Positions 18,691 through 27,657 of a DNA stretch of 64,000 bases are shown here, in pieces. The stretch spans positions 562,001-626,000 of the forward strand of contig NZ_CP144373.1 of assembly GCF_040450955.1 (NCBI RefSeq), written 5' to 3'. Numbering within the stretch: position 1 is the first letter of the stretch; every line of letters begins with the position of its first letter. The translations under genes were made by a program, and so were the position numbers. The notes beneath the pieces were generated by a model. It saw only the letters and a list, made by a program, of their open reading frames with translations. It was not told the origin of the DNA and searched no databases. Origin of the DNA: Thermodesulfovibrio sp. 3907-1M. Lineage in GTDB: Bacteria > Nitrospirota > Thermodesulfovibrionia > Thermodesulfovibrionales > Thermodesulfovibrionaceae.

Positions 18691-19910
18691 AGGTATGTTT
18701 TATTACATATGGATGCAAGATTAATCAAGCAGAATCACAGAGATGGGAAAAACTTTTAAGGCTTAAAGGATATTCTGTTACAACTAATCCAGAAGAAGCA
18801 GAGATCTGGATCATAAACACCTGTGCAGTAACTCATAAAGCTGAGGTTCAATCAAGACAGATAATAGATAAAGCTAAAAGAACGGGTAAAAAAGCTTATG
18901 TAACAGGTTGTTACGTGGAACTCTGTAAAATCAACGGAAACGAAGATCTGAAAGTATTTTCAAATTTTGAAAAAAACAATATAATCAATATGTTTGAAGT
19001 ATTAAATGAAAGTGATAAATTAAATATTTCAAGGCATAGAGCTATTGTTAAAATTCAGGATGGCTGTAATCACTATTGCAGTTATTGTATTGTGCCATAT
19101 TTAAGAGGGAAACCAAGAAGTTATAAGTTTGAAGAAATTTTGAGAGAAATTAATGATTATACTGCAATGGGAATTAAAGAAATTGTTCTAAGTGGAGTAA
19201 ATATTGGGCTTTACGGAATAGATTTTGAAAATAAAATAAAACTGAACAAACTTCTTAAAGCATTACTTAAAGAAACTTCTGGATTTAGAATAAGATTGAG
19301 TTCTATTGAAGTAAATCATATTGATGATGAGTTTCTTGAAATAATCTCTGATCGTAGAATTTGCAAACATCTTCATATTCCTGTTCAGCATGGAAGCGAT
19401 AAAATTCTTAATTTGATGAATAGACCATATAATTCTATTCAATTTCTGCGTGTAATAGAAAAAATTTTGAAATTATATCCTGATATTGCAATTGGCACTG
19501 ATGTAATAGTGGGTTTTCCAGCAGAGACTGAAGAAGATTTTAAGAAAACTTTACAATTAATAGAAAAAATTAGATTTTCCTATCTCCATGTTTTCCCATA
19601 CTCAAAGAGACCTTTTACCAAAGCATCTCAGATGTCTGAACATATTCCTGAAAGCCTTAAAAAGGAGAGAGTAAACTACTTAATAAAAATTGGCAAAAAG
19701 AAAAAATCAGAATATATAAAAAAATTTTTGGGTTCTGAACTTGAAGTAATCGTTGAAAGCAAAAAAAATGGTTTTTTTTCAGGAACTTCTGACAATTATA
19801 TTAAATGTTTTATTGACAGTAAAGAGTCTATCACAGGAAATATTTTAAGAGTCATTGTAAATAATGTTGACGAAGAACATGCTTTTGCAACTCTAATTAA
19901 CGATAGATAA
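18687..19910 (+). CDS. mtaB: tRNA t6A37 methylthiotransferase MtaB
   Basis: Sister enzyme of MiaB that adds methylthio to t6A37. It shows YGCKINQAES at the N-terminus (the MtaB signature, against GCQMN in MiaB), NTCAVTHKAE, and the radical SAM site CNHYCSYC (about 127-134), with PVQHGSDKIL later. The 407-residue length is typical. The ATGA overlap with miaB makes a compact two-gene unit for tRNA position 37, whose t6A substrate is made by TsaD at 7.4 kb. Confidence 0.9.
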   Translation: MKVCFITYGCKINQAESQRWEKLLRLKGYSVTTNPEEAEIWIINTCAVTHKAEVQSRQIIDKAKRTGKKAYVTGCYVELCKINGNEDLKVFSNFEKNNIINMFEVLNESDKLNISRHRAIVKIQDGCNHYCSYCIVPYLRGKPRSYKFEEILREINDYTAMGIKEIVLSGVNIGLYGIDFENKIKLNKLLKALLKETSGFRIRLSSIEVNHIDDEFLEIISDRRICKHLHIPVQHGSDKILNLMNRPYNSIQFLRVIEKILKLYPDIAIGTDVIVGFPAETEEDFKKTLQLIEKIRFSYLHVFPYSKRPFTKASQMSEHIPESLKKERVNYLIKIGKKKKSEYIKKFLGSELEVIVESKKNGFFSGTSDNYIKCFIDSKESITGNILRVIVNNVDEEHAFATLINDR

Positions 19911-20130
19911 TAACTCAAAAATCAGCTTGCTCGATTAATACTCAATTCAAGATTTTTCTATAAGATTTATAATATTTTGCGATTTTCTCACAAAAATTTT
20001 AACAGGTTTTAAACAATTTTTATCATTAAAATTTTGTCCGATAATGTATATTATGTTAAATTTTTACATAAAGAATTGTGATTAGATAATCGCTTTATAT
20101 TCTTCAGAAGCTTTGCGAAGCAGTCAATCT

Positions 20131-20154
20131 CTTGAATTTTTCTAAAAATTCAAG
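20131..20154. repeat. Inverted repeat in the proS promoter region
   Basis: CTTGAATTTTT and AAAAATTCAAG form perfect 11-bp arms separated by CT. It lies just upstream of an extended -10 box and covers the -35 position, so it may be an operator. It lacks a following T run, which argues against a terminator for mtaB. Confidence 0.5.
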
Positions 20155-20157
20155 AAG

Positions 20158-20166
20158 TGCTATAAT
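20158..20166 (+). promoter_or_regulatory. Extended -10 promoter of proS
   Basis: TGCTATAAT, a perfect extended -10. The -35 region (about 20138) is poor. The predicted start at about 20173 leaves a leader of some 58 nt ending in an AGGAGG ribosome site. Confidence 0.5.
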
Positions 20167-20230
20167 TATATGAAAATGTGATATACTTAATTTACTAACA
20201 AGCAAGTTTTAATTTTATAGGAGGAAATTG

Positions 20231-21943
20231 ATGAGATACTCTAAATTATTTATTCCCACTATGAGAGAAATTCCATCTGGAATTAATGCTATATCTCATA
20301 TTTTAATGCTTAAAGCAGGATATGTAAGACAACTTGCAGCTGGATTGTTCATTTTTTTGCCTCTTGGATGGCGAGTTTTAAATAAAATTAACACAATTCT
20401 TAAAGAAGAAATGGAAAAAATTGGTGCTCAAGAGATTTCAATGCCTATTCTTCACCCAGCTGAAATATGGCAACAGACAGGCAGATGGTATTCCATAAAA
20501 GAAGAAATGTTCAGACTTAAAGATAGAACTGGTAGAGATATGTGTCTTGGTATGACTCATGAAGAGATTATGGCGTGGATAGCTTCAAAGGAAATAAAAT
20601 CTTACAGACAGTTACCACAAATATGGTATCAGATTCAAACGAAATTAAGGGATGAAGCAAGACCTCGTGGGGGCGTTTTAAGAACAAGAGAATTCATCAT
20701 GAAAGACAGTTATAGTTTTGATATTGACTGGGAGGGACTGGATAGAAATTATAAACTTCATGCAGAAGCTTATCACAGAATTTTTACAAGATGTGGTTTA
20801 AAATACTTTCAAGTTGAATCAGACCCTGGAATAATGGGAGATATGGAATCCCATGAGTTTATGGCTCCAACGCCTGCTGGCGAGGATGATATTGTTTTAT
20901 GTGACCACTGTGGTTATGCAGCTAATATTGAAATTGCCAAGTCTCAGTTATCTACCCTATCACATTTAAATATGGAGTATAAAGAAGTTCATACTCCTCA
21001 AAAAAAATCAGTAAAAGAGGTAGCGGAATTCTTAGGTTTAGATGAAAGATATTTTATCAAAACTCTTCTTGTTATATCTGAAAAAAATGAGCCTGTAATT
21101 GTTATGCTGAGAGGAGACCAGGAACTTAATGAAAAAAAGCTTTCAAGAATTATCGGAGAATTCAGCTTTGCCACACCTGAACAGGCATTGGAGATTCTTG
21201 GAGTAGAACCTGGATTTATTGGACCAACAGGGCATAAAATTAAAAAAATTGCTGATATCTCAATTCAAAAAGGTCTTGCGTATGTTTCAGGTGCAAATAA
21301 AAAAGATTACCATCTTCAAGGAATTGTTCCCGGAGAACACTTTGATGCCCAATGGATGGATATAAGAAAAGTTAAAGATAAAGATAATTGTCCAAAGTGT
21401 GGAAGCTCTTTAAGAATTGAAAAAGCAATTGAAGTAGGAAATATATTTAAACTCGGCACAAAATACTCTGAACCACTGAATGCTTATTTCCTGGATAAAG
21501 ATGGCAAAGAAAAGCCAATTATTATGGGAAGTTATGGTATAGGACCTGCAAGAGTTGCTGCTGCAGCAATAGAACAGAATCATGATGCCGATGGAATAAT
21601 ATGGCCTAAGAGCATAGCTCCTTTTGATATAGAAATTATTCCTCTTAACATGAATTCTGGAACAATTCAAATTGCAGAGGAATTATATGAAAAAATTACT
21701 GAAATTTATAATAGCTTCGCAGACAGACATATGGAAGTTTTAATTGATGACAGGGACGAACGTCCAGGGGTTAAGTTTAAAGATGCTGACCTCATCGGAA
21801 TACCTATTCAGGTTATAGTTGGAGAAAAGGGACTTAAGGAAAATAAGATTGAAATTAAGAAAAGAAGAACTAAAGAAACTAAAAAAGTTCCCGTAAATAA
21901 AGCTGTTGTTGAGATTGTTAATACTTATTATGAAACATACTGA
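20231..21943 (+). CDS. proS: Prolyl-tRNA synthetase, bacterial type with editing domain
   Basis: Charges tRNA-Pro. Class II motifs are visible: motif 1 around GLFIFLPLGWRVL, motif 2 LRDEARPRGGVLRTREF, motif 3 GSYGIGPARV. The INS editing domain (about 225-385) is present, which marks the bacterial ProS type, and the anticodon-binding domain closes the protein at 570 residues. A TTG one codon earlier is in frame, but the ATG at 20231 is 6 nt behind AGGAGG. Its end overlaps the Ppx/GppA gene. Confidence 0.96.
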   Translation: MRYSKLFIPTMREIPSGINAISHILMLKAGYVRQLAAGLFIFLPLGWRVLNKINTILKEEMEKIGAQEISMPILHPAEIWQQTGRWYSIKEEMFRLKDRTGRDMCLGMTHEEIMAWIASKEIKSYRQLPQIWYQIQTKLRDEARPRGGVLRTREFIMKDSYSFDIDWEGLDRNYKLHAEAYHRIFTRCGLKYFQVESDPGIMGDMESHEFMAPTPAGEDDIVLCDHCGYAANIEIAKSQLSTLSHLNMEYKEVHTPQKKSVKEVAEFLGLDERYFIKTLLVISEKNEPVIVMLRGDQELNEKKLSRIIGEFSFATPEQALEILGVEPGFIGPTGHKIKKIADISIQKGLAYVSGANKKDYHLQGIVPGEHFDAQWMDIRKVKDKDNCPKCGSSLRIEKAIEVGNIFKLGTKYSEPLNAYFLDKDGKEKPIIMGSYGIGPARVAAAAIEQNHDADGIIWPKSIAPFDIEIIPLNMNSGTIQIAEELYEKITEIYNSFADRHMEVLIDDRDERPGVKFKDADLIGIPIQVIVGEKGLKENKIEIKKRRTKETKKVPVNKAVVEIVNTYYETY

Positions 21944-22865
21944 GAATATAGCAGTCATAGACATTGGAAGTAACACTTTAAGAATATTAATAGGAAATAT
22001 AAAGGCAAATAAAATTAATAAACTTTATACTGATAGAGTTGTAACAAGGCTTGGTAAAAATCTTATTGAAAATGGAGTTATTTCAGAAAAGGCAATAGAT
22101 AGTTCAATTATAGTTTTAAAAAAGTTTAAAAAACTATTTGAAAAATTTAATGTTTCATGCATTATTGCTGTAGGAACAAGTGTTTTAAGAGAGGCTAAAA
22201 ATAGTGTGTATTTTTGTGAAAAAGTAAAGGAATCTACAGGGCTACATGTTCATATAATTTCTGGAGAAGAAGAAGCTTATTATACATTGCATGGAGTTAT
22301 AGATGAGGAATTAAAAGAAGAGGATTCTGTTTTTATAACAGATGTTGGAGGAGGAAGCACAGAATGGATACACTACAGCAGAAAAAATTTTAAGATGGGC
22401 TCTATGCCTATAGGTGCTTTGAAAATTAAAGAAAGATTTTTAAATACAGTGTCCTACTCGGAAGAAGAAATATACAGTGCTAAAAATTTTATAAAAGAGG
22501 AAATAAAAACCTCTTTGCCGCAGGTAAAGATTAACAAATTTATTGCAACTGGCGGGACGGCATCTACCCTCGGCATGATTAATCTTGGATTACTTAAATA
22601 TCTACCGGAAAAAATACATATGTCTGAAATTCATGTGATAGAAGTTAAACAAATACTTAAAAAATTATTATCTATTTCATTAGAAGAAAGAAAAAAAATC
22701 AAAGGAATGCCTTCTAACAGAGCAGACATTATATGTCCTGGATTGCTTATTTTAAAAGAAATTGCTGATTATTTAAATGTTGAAAAGCTGACTATAAGTG
22801 AAAATGGAATTATGGAAGGGATAATGAAAAATTATAAAAAATTCTGTTATAATAGCAAATTATGA
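21930..22865 (+). CDS. Ppx/GppA family phosphatase
   Basis: A 311-residue member of the exopolyphosphatase/guanosine pentaphosphatase family, with the ASKHA phosphate loops VIDIGSNTLRILIG and DVGGGSTEW and the stretch GEEEAYYTLHG. It is the short form that lacks the C-terminal HD-like domain of E. coli Ppx. It removes terminal phosphate from polyphosphate or pppGpp; which one cannot be told here. It overlaps proS by 14 bp and the next gene by 4 bp. An upstream in-frame TTG was rejected because the ATG fits the N-terminus of the family. Confidence 0.88.
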   Translation: MKHTENIAVIDIGSNTLRILIGNIKANKINKLYTDRVVTRLGKNLIENGVISEKAIDSSIIVLKKFKKLFEKFNVSCIIAVGTSVLREAKNSVYFCEKVKESTGLHVHIISGEEEAYYTLHGVIDEELKEEDSVFITDVGGGSTEWIHYSRKNFKMGSMPIGALKIKERFLNTVSYSEEEIYSAKNFIKEEIKTSLPQVKINKFIATGGTASTLGMINLGLLKYLPEKIHMSEIHVIEVKQILKKLLSISLEERKKIKGMPSNRADIICPGLLILKEIADYLNVEKLTISENGIMEGIMKNYKKFCYNSKL

Positions 22866-23608
22866 AAAAGAAGTTCTCCAGACCTAAATTATTAAAAAAT
22901 GTCCCTTTTAGATACTGTCCTGGCTGTGGACACAGTATTGCTCACAGACTAATTGCAGAAGTAATAGACGAACTTAAAATAAAAGAAATAACTATTGGAA
23001 TAGCACCTGTTGGATGCGCTGTATTTGCCTATGATTATTTTGACATAGATATGCTTGAAATCCCTCATGGAAGACCACCAGCAGCAGCAACAGGAATGAA
23101 GAGAGTATGTCCTGACAAAGTAATATTTGCCTATCAGGGAGATGGAGATCTTGCAGCAATTGGAACTGCTGAAATAATTCATGCTGCAAATCGTGGTGAA
23201 AACATAACAATATTTTTTATCAATAATGCAAATTATGGAATGACAGGTGGACAGATGGCTCCAACTACTCTGATTGGACAGAGAACAACTACAACTCCAT
23301 CAGGTAGAAAATCAGAATTAGCAGGATATCCAGTTCATGTATCAGAACTTCTTGCTGTTCTTGAAGGCTCGGCTTTTATTGCAAGGGGGGCTCTTGATAG
23401 TTATAAAAATATTGTTATAACTAAAAAATATATTGAAAAAGCTTTCAAATATCAGCTTGAAGGAAAAGGGTTTAGTCTTGTTGAAATGCTTTCACCCTGC
23501 CCTACTGACTGGGGAATGACTCCTCAAGAGGCTTTAAAGTGGCTCAGAGAAAACATGATGAAAGAATTTAAATTAGGAGTAATTAAGGATAAATGGAACA
23601 ACGCATAA
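22862..23608 (+). CDS. 2-oxoacid:ferredoxin oxidoreductase, beta (TPP-binding) subunit
   Basis: Binds thiamine pyrophosphate in the CoA-dependent oxidative decarboxylation, or reductive carboxylation, of 2-oxoacids with ferredoxin. Motifs are YCPGCGHSI near the N-terminus, GDGDLAAIGTAE (about 95-106) and the TPP/Mg stretch NNANYGMTGGQ. The family is KorB/VorA; at 248 residues it is the short form without an iron-sulfur cluster domain. It overlaps the gamma gene by 16 bp. The alpha subunit, which is normally adjacent, is not found here or anywhere in the window. Confidence 0.9.
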   Translation: MKKKFSRPKLLKNVPFRYCPGCGHSIAHRLIAEVIDELKIKEITIGIAPVGCAVFAYDYFDIDMLEIPHGRPPAAATGMKRVCPDKVIFAYQGDGDLAAIGTAEIIHAANRGENITIFFINNANYGMTGGQMAPTTLIGQRTTTTPSGRKSELAGYPVHVSELLAVLEGSAFIARGALDSYKNIVITKKYIEKAFKYQLEGKGFSLVEMLSPCPTDWGMTPQEALKWLRENMMKEFKLGVIKDKWNNA

Positions 23609-24132
23609 TAGTAGCAGGTTCTGGTGGACAGGGAATTCTTTTTCTTGGTAAAGTTATTGCTCATGCTGCTATGAAAGAAAATAAAGAGGTAACGTGGTTT
23701 CCCTCTTATGGCGCTGAAATGCGAGGAGGAACAGCTAATTGTATGGTTGTTATATCTGACGAGCTTATAGGTTCACCAATAGTGAAAAATGCAGATTATC
23801 TCATCGTTTTAAATGAAGCCTCTTTTAATAAATTTACTGATAGAATAATCCAAGGAGGTTGTCTTATTTATGATTCTTCAATAATAAAAAATTCAAAATG
23901 TCGGCATGATATTAATATTTATCCTGTGGAAGCTTCTCGGGAAGCATCTTTGATAGCCAATCCCAAACTTGCAAATATGGTTCTTCTCGGAGCTTTTGTG
24001 AAAATATCTGGAATACTTAATATAGAAAAAGTTCTTGAAACCATTGAAGAAATTATCCCTCCTAAAAGAAAAGAAATGATTGAGGTTAATAAAAATCTTA
24101 TACTAAGAGGTTTTTCTATTATTGAAAGTTAG
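23593..24132 (+). CDS. 2-oxoacid:ferredoxin oxidoreductase, gamma subunit
   Basis: A 179-residue KorC/VorC-type subunit with the signature GSGGQGILFLGKVIAHAA and the CoA-related stretch SYGAEMRGGTANC. It follows the beta gene with overlapping frames, so both are translated together. Substrate (2-oxoglutarate, 2-oxoisovalerate or other) cannot be fixed without the alpha subunit. Confidence 0.9.
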   Translation: MEQRIIVAGSGGQGILFLGKVIAHAAMKENKEVTWFPSYGAEMRGGTANCMVVISDELIGSPIVKNADYLIVLNEASFNKFTDRIIQGGCLIYDSSIIKNSKCRHDINIYPVEASREASLIANPKLANMVLLGAFVKISGILNIEKVLETIEEIIPPKRKEMIEVNKNLILRGFSIIES

Positions 24133-24580
24133 AAAAGCATTAGTCTCAGATATTAAATCAATTCATAGATTAATCAATGAGTTTGCAAAAAAAGGTGAAA
24201 TGCTTCCTCGTTCTTTGAATGAATTATATGAAAATATTAGGGACTTTTTTATTGCTGAAGAAAATAATGAAATTAAAGGAGTTTGTGCATTGCATATATT
24301 ATGGGAAGATCTTGCTGAAATAAGGTCTTTGGCAGTGAAAAAGGATTCACAAAAAAAAGGAATTGGAAGCCTTCTTGTAAAAAAAAGCCTTAATGAAGCT
24401 AAAAAGTTCGGAATTAAAAGAGTTTTTGTTTTAACATATATTCCTGATTTTTTTAAAAAAATTGGATTTAAAGAACTTGACAAATCAAAACTTCCTCAAA
24501 AAATTTGGGGTGACTGTATTAGATGTCCAAAATTTCCTGAATGTGATGAAGTAGCTCTTATTTATGAGTTTATGGAATAA
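24122..24580 (+). CDS. GNAT acetyltransferase, short ArgA-like
   Basis: A 152-residue single-domain GNAT protein with the acetyl-CoA loop QKKGIGSLLV and the end sequence WGDCIRCPKFPECDE, a C-terminal cysteine pattern common in short N-acetylglutamate synthase-like proteins. It may make N-acetylglutamate for arginine synthesis (argG is at 6.1 kb), but this is inferred. The start is a TTG inside the gamma-subunit gene. The 3' end overlaps the SurA-like gene of the opposite strand by 11 bp. Confidence 0.8.
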   Translation: MKVRKALVSDIKSIHRLINEFAKKGEMLPRSLNELYENIRDFFIAEENNEIKGVCALHILWEDLAEIRSLAVKKDSQKKGIGSLLVKKSLNEAKKFGIKRVFVLTYIPDFFKKIGFKELDKSKLPQKIWGDCIRCPKFPECDEVALIYEFME

Positions 24581-25058
24581 AAATTATTTTAATTTCTGAT
24601 GTTTCTTTTAATTCTTCAATATGTTCTTTAAGTTTTTTATTTAACTCTTTTTCAAATAAATATTTTTCAATTTCATTTCTCACAGAAGCATATGGAATGT
24701 TTTTAAATTTAGTTTTGTTCCGCTCATAGTATTCTCTTATTTCATTTTCTGGAATTATTATGGTTGATTTTATTTTTAAATCAATGTAATTATTAATCAA
24801 TTCCTCATCTTTGCCCTCAATAAAAAGCTCTTTTGCTTTTTTTAGAAGAAGAACTCTATTAATCATGGTATTTAAAATTTCTTCATTCTTAATCTGAGGA
24901 ATTTTTTCTTTCATTTTAAGAGCTACACTTTCAAAATCTCTCAATGTTATTGCATAACTGTCTACATAAGCAATTACTCTATCTATAACCTCTGGAAAGG
25001 CTATAGAAGTAAATATTAAATTAAAAAGCATGACCAATGCTAAAATGAATTTCCCCAT
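24570..25058 (-). CDS. SurA-like periplasmic chaperone without a PPIase domain
   Basis: A 162-residue protein with a signal peptide (about 1-22, MGKFILALVMLFNLIF...) and a SurA N-terminal type domain: VIDRVIAYVDSYAITLRDFE, then helices with NTMINRVLLLKKAKE. The parvulin domain of SurA is missing. The ATG at 25058 follows an AGGCAGGTG ribosome site and lies inside the end of the Omp85 gene. It probably escorts outer-membrane proteins for the two genes upstream in the operon. Confidence 0.8.
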   Translation of the reverse strand: MGKFILALVMLFNLIFTSIAFPEVIDRVIAYVDSYAITLRDFESVALKMKEKIPQIKNEEILNTMINRVLLLKKAKELFIEGKDEELINNYIDLKIKSTIIIPENEIREYYERNKTKFKNIPYASVRNEIEKYLFEKELNKKLKEHIEELKETSEIKIIFIP

Positions 25059-27657
25059 GTGATTCACCTGCCTTTCTATTGAGTTTATATCCATAATCTA
25101 TTCTTAAAGGACCAACAGGAGTTTTATATCTTAGTCCAGCCCCTGTAGTATATTTGAGATTTGAAACATCCACATCCCCTACCCTCTTCCATACATTACC
25201 AAAATCGAGGAAGTTAACTATAGAGAAGTTTTTACCGAGATAGGTTCTAAATTCAATGTTCCCCATCAAAAAAGCATTTCCACCTGTTGGTTGATTATCC
25301 TGTTTAGGACCAAGTGTATTCTGCGCATAACCCCTTACAGTGTCTCTTCCTCCAAGAAAATATCTTTCTGAAATAGGTAAATTATCCGTACCTCTGTAAA
25401 GCCATGCCCAGCCACCACGTAAAGAAGTTGCAAGAACAAACCCTTTCGTTAATTCTGTATATTTATTAATATAAAATGATGACTTCATAAAATTTATTTC
25501 AGAACCCAAAAACTCACTGCTAAGCTTGGAAGTAACACCTGCAAGCCACCCTTTTGTGGGATCAAAAGGATTATCCCTGCTGTCATATATTAATGAAGCT
25601 TTTATTCCACTGATAAATAATTCTCCAATATCCTGATCAGAGATAACCACTTCAGGCATAACATCCCATGTCTTTGAATATGTTGCCTCATAAAGAAGTT
25701 CTGCCTTGAAGGACTCAAAAAACTTCTTTTCAAAACCAGCAGATACACCATATCTTTTTAATTTATAGATAATATCTTTTGTATCAATATTTTTAAAATC
25801 CATTCTTTCAAAAAGTAATGAGGATTTAAAGGTAAGATCCTTCAATATCCACGGGTCAATATAGGTTATATAGCTTCGCCTTTCTAAACTGCTTATTTCA
25901 ACTCTTGAAAATATCTGTTTATTCATACCAAATAAATTTATATAAGAAAGCTCTGCAAAACCTTTTGCTTTTTCATATTCTCCATATCCAAAGCCAAATT
26001 CAAAAGCTCCTGCTGGAGCTTCTTCAAAATTATAAATTAAATCTAGAGAGCTATCCATGGATTGAGGTTTTATATCTATCCGTGAAAAAAGTCCTGTTTT
26101 ATAAAGAATCTGCCTTTCTTCTTCCAGGGTGTAAGGATTATATGGTTGACCTTCTTTTGGTAAAAGTCTTTGATAAATAAATTTAGTTTTTGTTTTCTCA
26201 TTACCTAAAATAATTGATTTGCCAAAATACTTTTTACTGCCCGGTTCAATTTTTAAGCTTACATATGCATCAGAGTTTTTTATTTCATAATTTCCCTCAA
26301 TCCTGGCTTCTGAGTACCCATTTTTTAAATAAATTTCCCTGATTTTTCTTTTCATTTCAAGAAAAGTTGTTTCATTAAACGGAGAATTTATATAAGTTTT
26401 AGCTACTTCCTCAGCTTCTGCTTTTAATAAATTATCTTTTACTTTTATTTCAATATTCTTTATTTTAACCTGTTCGCCTTCCTGAACTTTAAACAAAATA
26501 CTTACACTATTGTCTTCCTCTTGTAATTGAGGAGGAAAAACTTTGCAATTAAAATATCCTTTTATTTTAAAGTATTCTTCAATTCTTTGCCTGTCATTCT
26601 CTAATTCTTCAGGATTAAAAGGAGAACCTTCTTTATTTGCAAGAAGTTTTTCTATTTCCTCTCTGGGAAGCTTCGTCTGGATTTCAATTTTCTTTACAAA
26701 TTTTCTATCTCCTTCATTTATAAAATATGTTATTTTCCATTCATCTTTTGATTGTTCCAATAAAGAAACAACCTTTACCTCAAGAAATCCGTTAGCCCTA
26801 TAAAAGGTTATTAAGCTATTTATGCTGTCTTTTATAATGTTTTCATTAACCTGATCCTGAAAGTGCGCCATTACTATGTTTTTCAAATCCCTTTCACTTA
26901 AAGAATTAACTCCTTTGAATGCTAATTGTAGTTTCCTCCCTTCTTTAATTGTTAATGTAAGCTCTCCATTTTTGAAGGAATATGAAATTTCAGAACCGAT
27001 TAATCCATGTTTTATAAAATACTTCTTTGCTTTATTGATAAACTCTTCAAGCATTACTTTATCAAAAGGCTCTCCCGCATTCAAAGAAAGGAAATTTTTG
27101 ATATATTCATCAAAAATCCCTTCCCATTTTATATTTTTTATTTTCAATGGCTCGCCTTCATTTATATAAATTGTTATATCAGCGAAGTTTTCAGAAACTT
27201 TTTTTTCTATATTAACCTTACAGTTTATAAATCCCCGTTTATTAAGTTCATTTTCAATGTTATGTTGGGTTTTTTTGAGTTCTATTTCTTTCAATCTATC
27301 GCCCTTTTTAAAACTGAGCAATTTTTTAAAAAATTTTTCCGTAAAATATTCATTTCCTTTTATCTCTATTTTATTTATTAAAGGCTTTTCTTTAACTGAA
27401 ATTTTCATTATACCCTCTTTATACTCAACCACTATATCATCAAATGAATTTTTTAAAAATGCTCTTTTTATTCCCTCGGTTATTTCCTGAGGGATAAACG
27501 CTTGGTTTTCTCGGACTCCTATCAGATAAATAAATTCCTTTTCTGGAAAATATTTTAATCCTTCTATTTCTATTTTTTTGATATATTCCTCTGCATAGGC
27601 AAAATTAAATAAAGTTATAAAAATACTAACGAAACTCAAAGCGAAACTTAATCGCAC
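25021..27657 (-). CDS. bamA: Omp85-family outer membrane assembly protein (BamA-like)
   Basis: An 878-residue protein with a signal peptide ending FNFAYA, about five or six POTRA domains (to about 480; repeated features such as YIKKIEIEGL and IKNIKWEG), and a C-terminal 16-strand barrel ending in IGHAF with terminal Phe. Motifs GGRDTVRGY and DYGYKLN are typical of the barrel. I chose the GTG at 27657, 7 nt behind GGAGGG, over the ATG 21 bp upstream. It follows a TamB-like gene, so a TamA role is possible, but TamA usually has only three POTRA domains. Confidence 0.88.
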   Translation of the reverse strand: MRLSFALSFVSIFITLFNFAYAEEYIKKIEIEGLKYFPEKEFIYLIGVRENQAFIPQEITEGIKRAFLKNSFDDIVVEYKEGIMKISVKEKPLINKIEIKGNEYFTEKFFKKLLSFKKGDRLKEIELKKTQHNIENELNKRGFINCKVNIEKKVSENFADITIYINEGEPLKIKNIKWEGIFDEYIKNFLSLNAGEPFDKVMLEEFINKAKKYFIKHGLIGSEISYSFKNGELTLTIKEGRKLQLAFKGVNSLSERDLKNIVMAHFQDQVNENIIKDSINSLITFYRANGFLEVKVVSLLEQSKDEWKITYFINEGDRKFVKKIEIQTKLPREEIEKLLANKEGSPFNPEELENDRQRIEEYFKIKGYFNCKVFPPQLQEEDNSVSILFKVQEGEQVKIKNIEIKVKDNLLKAEAEEVAKTYINSPFNETTFLEMKRKIREIYLKNGYSEARIEGNYEIKNSDAYVSLKIEPGSKKYFGKSIILGNEKTKTKFIYQRLLPKEGQPYNPYTLEEERQILYKTGLFSRIDIKPQSMDSSLDLIYNFEEAPAGAFEFGFGYGEYEKAKGFAELSYINLFGMNKQIFSRVEISSLERRSYITYIDPWILKDLTFKSSLLFERMDFKNIDTKDIIYKLKRYGVSAGFEKKFFESFKAELLYEATYSKTWDVMPEVVISDQDIGELFISGIKASLIYDSRDNPFDPTKGWLAGVTSKLSSEFLGSEINFMKSSFYINKYTELTKGFVLATSLRGGWAWLYRGTDNLPISERYFLGGRDTVRGYAQNTLGPKQDNQPTGGNAFLMGNIEFRTYLGKNFSIVNFLDFGNVWKRVGDVDVSNLKYTTGAGLRYKTPVGPLRIDYGYKLNRKAGESHGEIHFSIGHAF

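Larger units (their letters stand above)
19911..20230 (+). other. 320-bp AT-rich gap upstream of proS
   Basis: No coding sequence is recognisable. It holds an 11-bp inverted repeat at 20131-20154, an extended -10 at 20158-20166, and the proS ribosome site AGGAGG at 20219-20224. A shorter CTTC...GAAG hairpin lies at 20102-20120. No T-box signature (T-box sequence with an antiterminator) was found. Confidence 0.6.

Noticed and set aside
20000-20230. T-box or other aminoacyl-tRNA leader before proS
   Set aside because: No T-box consensus or antiterminator/terminator pair could be found; only a palindrome and a promoter.
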